A stretch of 16,033 nt of DNA from Desulfotomaculaceae bacterium (GTDB taxonomy: Bacteria; Bacillota; Desulfotomaculia; Desulfotomaculales; Pelotomaculaceae). The stretch's first letter is position 1. Every line of letters starts with the position of its first letter. Below the pieces are notes generated by a model, which was not told the origin of the DNA, did no database searches, and saw nothing but the letters and a program-made list of their open reading frames with translations. The stretch is from positions 1 through 16,033 of the forward strand of contig JAQVLS010000011.1 of assembly GCA_028704035.1 (NCBI GenBank), given 5' to 3'. Position numbers and translations under genes: made by a program. This document shows positions 8,517 through 14,095 of the stretch, one piece after another.

Positions 8517-8750
8517 TTGGCAGCTACCAGCAAAACACTGCGCATGGTTTTCAAGAGCCAGACCGGGAGAAACGTTACCATTACCCTGGACAACCCCCGC
8601 AACGACTTGACCGGCACTGAGATTGAAGCAGCCATGGAACTGATTATTGCCCGGAATATCTTCAACAGTTCGGGCGGTGATTTGGTGTCCAAGCAGGACA
8701 TCAAGATTATTGACACCACTACAGACGACCTTTACGACCCGCCCGCCTAG
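8517..8750 (+). CDS. DUF2922 family small protein
   Basis: This is a 77-residue protein of unknown function fitting DUF2922. The N-terminal TLRMVFKSQTGRNVTITLDN is followed by the conserved turn NDLTGTEIEAAMELIIARNIF and the C-terminal DIKIIDTTTDDLYD. It lacks cysteines, membrane segments and a signal peptide. Translation starts at TTG 8517 after AAAGGAGGG at 8502-8510. Its layout resembles the preceding DUF1659 protein (an L-x-x-V-F strand, a G-N turn, a central helix, a final strand), so the two may be distant homologues or form a heteromer; that is my inference. It lies between DUF1659 and YvrJ in one transcription unit. Confidence 0.85.
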   Translation: MAATSKTLRMVFKSQTGRNVTITLDNPRNDLTGTEIEAAMELIIARNIFNSSGGDLVSKQDIKIIDTTTDDLYDPPA

Positions 8751-8775
8751 GACACGGGCGTTAACATAAATTAAG

Positions 8776-8807
8776 CCGGGCTGGAGGATTTCCACCTCCC
8801 CGCCCGG
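8776..8807 (+). other. Intercistronic GC-rich hairpin before yvrJ
   Basis: CCGGGC at 8776-8781 pairs with GCCCGG at 8802-8807, and the inner GGAGG at 8783-8787 pairs with CCTCC at 8795-8799, around a 7-nt loop. No T-run follows, so it is unlikely to terminate fully. It may set the 3' end or stability of the DUF1659-DUF2922 message, or reduce yvrJ expression. Confidence 0.65.
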
Positions 8808-8849
8808 TGCGCGATCCCAAAGTTTAAACAAAGAAAAGGAGTGGTTTAA

Positions 8850-8993
8850 CTGGAAGCTATCCTGCAGGCGGTGGGTAACGTCGGCTTTCCCATAGCCGTA
8901 GCCGCGTATCTGCTGGTGCGCATCGAAGGCAAGCTGGAAGCGCTGGCAGCCAGTATTGCCAGGCTGGCCGAAGCAGTAGCGGGTGAGCGGTAG
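8850..8993 (+). CDS. YvrJ family small membrane protein, apparent CTG start
   Basis: A 47-residue protein fits the YvrJ family. The N-terminal NVGFPIAVAAYLLVRI (residues 10-25) is one hydrophobic helix, followed by an amphipathic, charged tail EGKLEALAASIARLAEAVAGE that could form a coiled coil. The only start that fits both the AAGGAGTGG ribosome binding site (8836-8844) and the family N-terminus is CTG at 8850. The GTG at 8841 is in frame but is followed two codons later by TAA, and the next GTG (8871) would remove conserved residues. The topology resembles small holin-like or bacteriocin-associated proteins, but this is only a shape comparison. It ends the small-protein operon; a 12-bp hairpin follows. 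Confidence 0.8.
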   Translation: MEAILQAVGNVGFPIAVAAYLLVRIEGKLEALAASIARLAEAVAGER

Positions 8994-9024
8994 CAGGAAA
9001 AGAGAAATTCGCGTGGAGCTGAAG

Positions 9025-9055
9025 AAGAGCCGCCGGCATAAAACCGGCGGCTCTT
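9025..9055 (+). terminator. Hairpin terminator of the small-protein operon
   Basis: AAGAGCCGCCGG at 9025-9036 is perfectly complementary to CCGGCGGCTCTT at 9044-9055 with a 7-nt loop. The stem is very stable, but only a short CTCTT precedes GC, so termination may rely on the stem or be incomplete. Confidence 0.65.
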
Positions 9056-9136
9056 GCTAGTGGAGTCAGGCTTATGACATTGTAGAGATGTACTTCCCCA
9101 ATTATAGCTGAAGGGGATATCTGAGGATATATACCC

Positions 9137-9165
9137 TGACGCCGCACACCCGGCGTTATCTTTTT
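9137..9165 (+). terminator. Terminator-like hairpin upstream of galE
   Basis: TGACGCCG at 9137-9144 pairs with CGGCGTTA at 9151-9158 (one G-U pair, 6-nt loop) and is followed by TCTTTTT ending at 9165. It would stop read-through from the small-protein operon before galE. Confidence 0.55.
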
Positions 9166-9188
9166 GGATAGCCCGCATTGTGGCGACA

Positions 9189-9197
9189 TGCTATAAT
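9189..9197 (+). promoter_or_regulatory. Extended -10 promoter for galE
   Basis: TGCTATAAT at 9189-9197 is an extended -10 element with a perfect TATAAT. No good -35 box lies at normal spacing. It is 29 bp before the galE start and inside the right arm of the inverted repeat. Confidence 0.55.
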
Positions 9198-9226
9198 TGG
9201 GGTAAAATGTCCCGGGAGAGTGATCT

Positions 9227-10213
9227 ATGAATATCCTGGTAACGGGCGGCGCCGGCTATATCGGCAGCCATACAGTTGTGGAGTTGGTCAGCAGGGATCA
9301 CCATGTGGTGGTGCTTGATAATTTATCCAAAGGCCACAAGGCCGCGGTGCGCGGAATTGAGCTTGTCCACGGCGACACCGGCGACACCGGGCTTTTAAAG
9401 GATGTTTTTAGGAAACACAATATCGAGGCGGTGATCCATTTCGCCGCCAGCAGCCTGGTCGGTGAGTCTGTGCGGCAGCCCGCCGGTTATTACCATAACA
9501 ACGTAGTCAAAGGGCTGGCCTTGCTGGACGCCATGGTGGAATCAGATGTGCGGCGCCTGATATTTTCCTCGACTGCGGCGGTATACGGAGAACCGGTGGA
9601 GGTACCGATCCCGGAGGAACACCCAACGGCGCCGACCAACCCTTACGGCGCTACAAAGCTGGCCCTGGAGGGGGCCATGCGCTGGTACGGCCAGGCTCAT
9701 GGACTGCGCTGCGTCTCCCTGCGCTATTTTAACGCGGCCGGAGCGGACCCGTCAGGGAAGATCGGGGAAGACCATGACCCGGAAACTCATCTGATCCCGC
9801 TGGTGCTTAAAGCGGCTGCCGGCCTTGCCTCACATCTGGAGGTATTTGGTACCGATTACCCCACCCCGGACGGCGCCTGTGTCAGGGACTATATTCATGT
9901 GAGCGACCTGGCTGCGGCCCACGCTCTGGCCCTGGACGCTCTGGCAGCAGGCACGCCCGCGGCTGTCTACAACCTGGGCAACGGCAACGGGTACAGCGTT
10001 TTAGAGGTAATTAAAGCCGCCGAAGAGGTGGTTGGGAAGCCAATTAAAGTAAAATACGGGCCCAGGAGATCGGGCGATCCGGCGGCGCTTGTAGCCGGCT
10101 CCGGCAGGATCATGGCTGAACTGGGCTGGCAGCCGCGCTTCGCGGACTTGAAGACGATCATAGAAACGGCCTGGCGCTGGCACAGCAGTCACCCGTTCGG
10201 ATTTGGCAAGTAA
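9227..10213 (+). CDS. galE: UDP-glucose 4-epimerase
   Basis: GalE interconverts UDP-glucose and UDP-galactose using tightly bound NAD+, feeding exopolysaccharide or cell-wall glycans. The 328-residue product is an extended short-chain dehydrogenase. The Rossmann motif GGAGYIGSH covers residues 7-15 and D31 begins the NAD-binding loop. SSTAAVYGE at 114-122 supplies the catalytic Ser/Thr, and Y140 and K144 form the YGATK catalytic pair. RYFNAAGADPSGKIGEDH and CVRDYIHVSDLA are typical GalE substrate-binding blocks. The ATG at 9227 follows GGGAGAGTGA. It appears monocistronic, with its own extended -10 promoter and a convergent gene downstream. No other sugar-nucleotide genes are nearby, so its physiological partner pathway is unknown. 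A small in-frame GDT duplication occurs at residues 49-54. Confidence 0.95.
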   Translation: MNILVTGGAGYIGSHTVVELVSRDHHVVVLDNLSKGHKAAVRGIELVHGDTGDTGLLKDVFRKHNIEAVIHFAASSLVGESVRQPAGYYHNNVVKGLALLDAMVESDVRRLIFSSTAAVYGEPVEVPIPEEHPTAPTNPYGATKLALEGAMRWYGQAHGLRCVSLRYFNAAGADPSGKIGEDHDPETHLIPLVLKAAAGLASHLEVFGTDYPTPDGACVRDYIHVSDLAAAHALALDALAAGTPAAVYNLGNGNGYSVLEVIKAAEEVVGKPIKVKYGPRRSGDPAALVAGSGRIMAELGWQPRFADLKTIIETAWRWHSSHPFGFGK

Positions 10214-10215
10214 CT

Positions 10216-10242
10216 GTGTCAAGGAGACGGTTTTATTGACAC
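10216..10242. repeat. REP-like palindrome after galE
   Basis: GTGTCAA at 10216-10222 and TTGACAC at 10236-10242 are perfect inverted arms around 13 nt. The 27-nt unit matches the reverse complement of the element at 2183-2209 at 22 of 27 positions. A further short palindrome, GGGAATGTCCC, follows at about 10247-10257. Together they look like an intergenic repeat cluster. Confidence 0.75.
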
Positions 10243-10387
10243 GCTAGGGAATGTCCCCGTTATTATTGGCGCAGGGGTTGTCCTTTCCTGGGAAAGCCAG
10301 GTGCAGGCTTTTGCTTTGAGCAGGTGTTATAAGTAATAAGGACGAAAGGCCCCAGGATAATTGTTTTCATTTTCGGATAATGATACC

Positions 10388-10416
10388 AAAATTAAAAACC
10401 CCCTTTCTAGAAGGGG
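10388..10416 (-). terminator. Intrinsic terminator of the minus-strand flavoprotein gene
   Basis: CCCCTT at 10400-10405 and AAGGGG at 10411-10416 form a 6-bp stem with a 5-nt loop. Read on the minus strand, the stem is followed by GTTTTTAATTTT, a good U-tract, and lies 11 bp after the stop codon. In the plus direction only ATTTC follows, so it would terminate galE weakly at best. Confidence 0.8.
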
Positions 10417-10427
10417 ATTTCTTTATC

Positions 10428-11381
10428 CTAGTCCGGCTCCTCTTCAACTTCTTTTGCCAGTTTCTCAAAAATTTTCTGCACCGACAGGATTTCTTTAATT
10501 TTATACACGTTCTTGCCGGTAAACACGACGCCCTCGTCGACATGCCCCAGACGGGCGTTTTCCAGTGCCCGGATGATACAGTACTCCCGGGAACATTCCT
10601 TGAGGCAGCCGTCGCATTCCTCCGGATTAGGCGCTGTTTTGTCCAGTATTTTTTTAACGAAGGGGTTGATCAGCGCCCGGCCCGGCATACCCACCGGGCT
10701 AGGAATAAGCACCACATCGTCAGCGGTAGCTTTCAGGTACATTTGTTTAAATGCCTCGGACACGGCGCATTCCATACTCAGCACAAAGCGGGTCGCCATC
10801 TGGACGCCGCTCGCGCCCAGCCTGATCGCCCTGGCGATGCCACTGCCGTCTACAATACCCCCGGCGGCTATTATAGGTATTTTTACTGAAGATGCGATTT
10901 CCGGCAATATTTCTTCAATTGAACGGCAGGTTCCCAAATGTCCCCCGGCTTCCACTCCTTCCGCCACTACAGCGGAAGCCCCCTGTTTTTCAGCGATTTT
11001 GGCCAGTTTGGCGGAAGACACGATGGATACGATCGGGGTATCAGATTCCTTGCCCCACTTGAAAATATCTCTGGAAAAGCCCGCCCCGGTAATGATCAGG
11101 TCAATCTTTTCCTCTATTGCCGTATGCACCAGAGCAGCGAATTGCCGTACGGCAAACATGATGTTGATGCCGATGATCCCTTTTGAGTTGCGCCGCGCGG
11201 TCCTAATTTCATTCCTCAGCTCATCCATTGACATGCCGGTAGCGGCGATAATGCCGATCCCGCCGGCGTTGGCTACAGCCGAGGCCAGTGGGGCCGTAGA
11301 TACACGAATAGCCATTCCACCCTGGATGATTGGGTAGCGGGGCGCCAGGCGCCCGATTTTCAGTGATGGAAATTTCATCAA
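10428..11381 (-). CDS. Nitronate monooxygenase / FabK-like FMN flavoprotein
   Basis: This TIM-barrel FMN enzyme belongs to the nitronate monooxygenase/enoyl-ACP reductase II superfamily; the substrate cannot be fixed from sequence. The product has 317 residues. PIIQGGMA at 17-24 binds FMN, GINIMFAV follows, H148 lies in EGVEAGGHLG (the position of the catalytic histidine of nitronate monooxygenases), and PIIAAGGIVDG with LGASGVQMATRF supplies the phosphate-binding loops. A C-terminal C256-x2-C259-x3-C263-x4-C268 cluster could hold a metal or Fe-S site and is common in clostridial members as I recall. The TTG at 11381 has a 9-nt spacing from AAGGAG; the adjacent ATG at 11378 is an alternative. 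It is monocistronic and convergent with galE. Confidence 0.85.
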   Translation of the reverse strand: MMKFPSLKIGRLAPRYPIIQGGMAIRVSTAPLASAVANAGGIGIIAATGMSMDELRNEIRTARRNSKGIIGINIMFAVRQFAALVHTAIEEKIDLIITGAGFSRDIFKWGKESDTPIVSIVSSAKLAKIAEKQGASAVVAEGVEAGGHLGTCRSIEEILPEIASSVKIPIIAAGGIVDGSGIARAIRLGASGVQMATRFVLSMECAVSEAFKQMYLKATADDVVLIPSPVGMPGRALINPFVKKILDKTAPNPEECDGCLKECSREYCIIRALENARLGHVDEGVVFTGKNVYKIKEILSVQKIFEKLAKEVEEEPD

Positions 11382-11524
11382 GATTCTTTTCTCCTTAAAA
11401 TAATTTATCCAGTATATATTATCCCAACGAGTAATCTAAATATAAGTTTTACTGGTAAAATTAGCATTATTGGGTTTTAATTTGTTGGCTGTCGTGGCAA
11501 ATTATACATTTTTCTTTTTAGTAA

Positions 11525-11553
11525 TTCAAATATTCTATATAAAATAGTATAAT
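11525..11553 (+). promoter_or_regulatory. Likely promoter of the FAD/Fe-S oxidoreductase gene
   Basis: TTCAAA at 11525-11530 is 17 bp from a perfect TATAAT at 11548-11553. The surrounding 11400-11640 interval between divergent genes is very A/T-rich and holds no gene. No clear minus-strand promoter for the flavoprotein gene was found there. Confidence 0.55.
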
Positions 11554-11574
11554 CCTTTGCACTGAGGTAAAAAC

Positions 11575-11605
11575 AATGTAATATTTAATGTAATATTTAA
11601 TGTAA
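11575..11605. repeat. 12-bp tandem repeat in the oxidoreductase leader
   Basis: The unit AATGTAATATTT occurs twice in perfect tandem (11575-11586, 11587-11598), followed by a partial AATGTAA to 11605. It starts 22 bp after the -10 box, in the transcribed leader. The 12-bp period is near one helical turn, so it may be an operator for a dimeric or cooperative regulator. Confidence 0.8.
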
Positions 11606-11651
11606 GTCAAAACGCATATATCGTATTTCATAAACCGGAGGTTTCACTATA

Positions 11652-13634
11652 TTGAACAACCAGCTTCCGCCTTGCGCCGGCGCCTGCCCGGTACATACTG
11701 ATGTCCGGGGATACCTGGCTGCTATAACCAGGCGGGATTACCTAGAAGCATACCGGCTGATCCGCGCCAACAATCCCTTTCCCTCCGTGTGCGCCTGGGT
11801 CTGCCAGCACCCGTGCGAGGATGCCTGCCGCCGTGCTGAAATTGACGCTCCCCTGTCTATTCGGGCTTTGAAGCGTTTTGTTGTTGAGGCGGTAGGACCT
11901 GTTTTGCATTTACCCACGGTACCGGATAGCAGCCGGAAGATAACGGTAGTCGGTGCGGGCCCGTCCGGGCTGACCGCAGCCTATGACCTGGCCCGCTGCG
12001 GTCACCAGGTGGTTGTGTATGACCGTCTGGCGGCACCCGGCGGGCACCTTCTAACCTCTCTGCCGGCCTACCGCCTGCCTGGTGAGGCTCTGCGGCGGGA
12101 TATCGAAAGTATCAAGGCCGCGGGTTTGGAGATACGCTGCGGGTTGGAAGTCGGCAGGGATATTAATCTTGACCGGATCAGGGAGTGCAGCGATGCAGTT
12201 ATCCTGAGTACGGGTCTGTGGCTGGGGCGGGGTTTAAACCTGCCCGGATTCGATCATCCTGAGGTGTTAAAAGCGCTGCCGTTTTTGCAAGCGGCCAACT
12301 CTTCCGAAAAACCGGCGGTGGGCAACCGGGTCATAGTAATCGGCGGGGGAGATGTGGCCCTGGATGCGGCTCGTACCGCCCTGCGACTGGGGGCAGCCGA
12401 GGTGGGGGTCGTTTGTCTGGAGCCGCGTGAGGAGATGCCCGCCCACACCTGGGAGATAGAAGACGGTGAGGCAGAGGGGGTTATAATCCACGCCGGCTGT
12501 GGCCCGGTAGAACTGCTGCTGGAAAATGTTGTAATCAGCGGTATAAATGCGCGGCAGGTTTTGTCGCTCTTTGACCGGGAGGGGAAAATTAACCCGGTTT
12601 ATGAACCAGACAGCCTGGTTACCCTGCCGGTAGACACAGTGATCCTTTCCATCGGCCAGGCGCCGGATAATCACCTGCTGGAAGGATTTTTGCCCGAAAC
12701 CCATAGCAGCGGTCCGCTGCCTGTGGCTGCCGCCTCCCACGTCAGGGGTGTATTTATGTGTGGAGAGATGGCTGACGGGCCGGGATCGACCATCAGCGCC
12801 ATTGCTTCCGGGCGCCGTGCTGCCGTGCTGGTCGAGCGCTATCTAAAAGGAGAGGTCGGGGCGCCGTACGAACCGCCATTGGCAGTTATCGGGCCGCTAC
12901 CGGGCCCGGTAGCTGAAAAAATACCCCGGAGCGAGCGCCAGGAGATGCCGCAGGTGCCGCCACAAGAGCGGAAGAAAAACTTTGCGCCATACGAGCAAGG
13001 CTTGGATGAGGCTTCGGCCTGTTTAGAGGCGGGCCGCTGCCTGAAGTGTGGCCTGGGAGCGACAATAATCACCGAAAAATGTGCAGCCTGCCTGAACTGC
13101 CTCAGGCTATGCCCCTATGGTGTGCCGGAGGTGGGGGGACACGCCCGCATATCCGTGGAGGGTTGCCAGGCCTGCGGGGTCTGCGCGGCGGTTTGTCCCG
13201 CCGGCGCCATTAATCTGGCCTGCCTGGATGATAAAGAATTCTTAAGATCGCTGGAGCTGTTTTCCATCAATAAAGATGTGGTTGTATTCGCCGGCCAGGG
13301 CTTCTGTATTGATAAAGCCGGCCAGGCCGCTTTTGATAAAGATCCCGCCCTGGCGCGGGTGCGGCTAGTAGAGATACCAACAGCAGACGCCCTGCGCCTG
13401 GAATGGCTGCTAAAAGTTTTTGAAAATGGGGCTGCCGGGGTCGCCGTAGTTGCCTGCGGAGCCGGCCGGCGCCGCCACGCGGAGGGAAATGCTACTGTAG
13501 AAGGTGTCATTTCGCGCGCCCGCAATTTACTGCAGGCAGCCGGCATCTCACCAGAGCGCCTGTTTTTCTGCCGACCGGGCGAAGACGATGACGTGTCTGG
13601 TTTATTGAAAGATTTTGTGCTGCAGTTGACATAG
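11652..13634 (+). CDS. FAD/NAD(P)-dependent Fe-S oxidoreductase with ferredoxin and degenerate MvhD-like domains
   Basis: This 660-residue multidomain redox protein probably moves electrons between NAD(P)H and an Fe-S partner; the physiological substrate is unknown. Residues 8-59 carry a GltD-type N-terminal Fe-S region (C8, C12, C47, C51, C55, C59). FAD binding is at VVGAGPSG (99-106) and NAD(P) binding at VIVIGGGDVALDAA (227-240). SIGQAP and GEMADGPGSTISAIASGRRAA are the usual closing FAD blocks. An EAGRCLKCG linker (459-467) precedes a 2x[4Fe-4S] ferredoxin domain with C477/480/483/487 and C505/508/511/515. Residues about 543-658 resemble MvhD/FlpD of heterodisulfide reductase-hydrogenase complexes but lack most cluster cysteines. 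TTG start 11652 follows GGAGG at 11637-11641. It stands alone, with no hdr, hydrogenase or gltB neighbour. Confidence 0.85.
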   Translation: MNNQLPPCAGACPVHTDVRGYLAAITRRDYLEAYRLIRANNPFPSVCAWVCQHPCEDACRRAEIDAPLSIRALKRFVVEAVGPVLHLPTVPDSSRKITVVGAGPSGLTAAYDLARCGHQVVVYDRLAAPGGHLLTSLPAYRLPGEALRRDIESIKAAGLEIRCGLEVGRDINLDRIRECSDAVILSTGLWLGRGLNLPGFDHPEVLKALPFLQAANSSEKPAVGNRVIVIGGGDVALDAARTALRLGAAEVGVVCLEPREEMPAHTWEIEDGEAEGVIIHAGCGPVELLLENVVISGINARQVLSLFDREGKINPVYEPDSLVTLPVDTVILSIGQAPDNHLLEGFLPETHSSGPLPVAAASHVRGVFMCGEMADGPGSTISAIASGRRAAVLVERYLKGEVGAPYEPPLAVIGPLPGPVAEKIPRSERQEMPQVPPQERKKNFAPYEQGLDEASACLEAGRCLKCGLGATIITEKCAACLNCLRLCPYGVPEVGGHARISVEGCQACGVCAAVCPAGAINLACLDDKEFLRSLELFSINKDVVVFAGQGFCIDKAGQAAFDKDPALARVRLVEIPTADALRLEWLLKVFENGAAGVAVVACGAGRRRHAEGNATVEGVISRARNLLQAAGISPERLFFCRPGEDDDVSGLLKDFVLQLT

Positions 13635-13740
13635 AATGATTACATTATAGATAAATAAAATTCAATATGCTGAAAAGCGCAACAACCGGGAGGCCTTATC
13701 AATAAAGGACCAGCGAACTTTTTGATAGTTTTGAAACAGA

Positions 13741-13769
13741 TTGACAGCCTGGTTTATTTTAGATATAGT
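13741..13769 (+). promoter_or_regulatory. Promoter of the M-box/mgtE transcript
   Basis: Perfect TTGACA at 13741-13746, a 17-bp spacer and TATAGT at 13764-13769. Transcription would start near 13776, about 16 nt before the riboswitch aptamer. Confidence 0.88.
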
Positions 13770-13791
13770 TAGGTTGTTAAAAAAATATTTT

Positions 13792-13996
13792 CTTCGTTAG
13801 GTGAGGCTTCTACACAGACACATGCCACTGCCCGGAAATGTCGAGAGACGCCGACGGGTTAACAGGTACTGCCGGCTTAAGGTTTTACTTAATGTGGCTG
13901 GGTTTGACCCTAGCTGTGTACGTGTCAAAACTTTCACGAGTGGAGAAGGTTTTCTGCGCATATTGGAAAAACCTTCTATTTAATGAGGGTTTTTTT
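13792..13996 (+). promoter_or_regulatory. M-box (ykoK leader) Mg2+ riboswitch with terminator platform
   Basis: The aptamer at about 13792-13948 contains the strongly conserved M-box blocks: CGTTAGGTGAGGCT, ACTGCCCGGAAATGTCGAGA, GACGCC, GGGTTAACAGGTACTG, CTTAAGGTTTT, CTTAATGTGGCT and ACGAGTGGAG. P1 is CTTC 13792-13795 with GAAG 13945-13948. Two exclusive hairpins follow. The antiterminator pairs AGAAGGTTTT (13944-13953) with AAAACCTTCT (13968-13977). The terminator pairs AAAAACCTTC (13967-13976) with GAGGGTTTTT (13985-13994) and ends in a T-run to 13996. Since P1 uses part of the antiterminator arm, Mg2+ binding should favour termination, as known for B. subtilis mgtE. Confidence 0.95.
13967..13996 (+). 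terminator. Conditional terminator of the M-box riboswitch
   Basis: A 10-bp stem (13967-13976 with 13985-13994, one T-G wobble) with the 8-nt loop TATTTAAT, running into seven T residues. Its left arm is shared with the antiterminator. Confidence 0.88.
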
Positions 13997-14095
13997 GTCG
14001 TTTTGGAGTATGAAGGTAGCGTAGACTGTAAACCATATAACGAGAGTGGAGGACTGGTGATCAGCCTGCTGTTGCCGTGGGGGGAGGCTAAGATT

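Larger units (their letters stand above)
9096..9202. repeat. 13-bp perfect inverted repeat upstream of galE
   Basis: CCCCAATTATAGC at 9096-9108 is exactly complementary to GCTATAATTGGGG at 9190-9202. The right arm contains the galE -10 box TATAAT, so the left arm carries the same box on the minus strand. A terminator-like hairpin lies between the arms. The pair could be operator half-elements, a mirrored promoter, or ends of a 107-bp miniature element. Confidence 0.75.

Noticed and set aside
9371..9388. Tandem GGCGACACC duplication in galE
   Set aside because: Only two 9-bp units giving an in-frame GDT repeat in a loop; no functional meaning visible.
10513..11337. 274-codon open frame on the plus strand opposite the FMN flavoprotein gene (and another at 10380-10889)
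   Set aside because: Low-complexity antisense shadows with no recognisable domain; the minus-strand gene has clear motifs, a ribosome binding site and a terminator.
13692..13725. Weak hairpin with T5 after the oxidoreductase gene as its terminator
   Set aside because: The GGCCTT/AAGGACC pairing needs a bulge and the T-run is 14 nt away; too weak to annotate.
13838..14095. N-terminal extension of mgtE, and a separate small frame at 13801-13983
   Set aside because: Both lie in the M-box riboswitch and its terminator. The ATG at 14096 has the proper ribosome binding site and gives the normal MgtE length.
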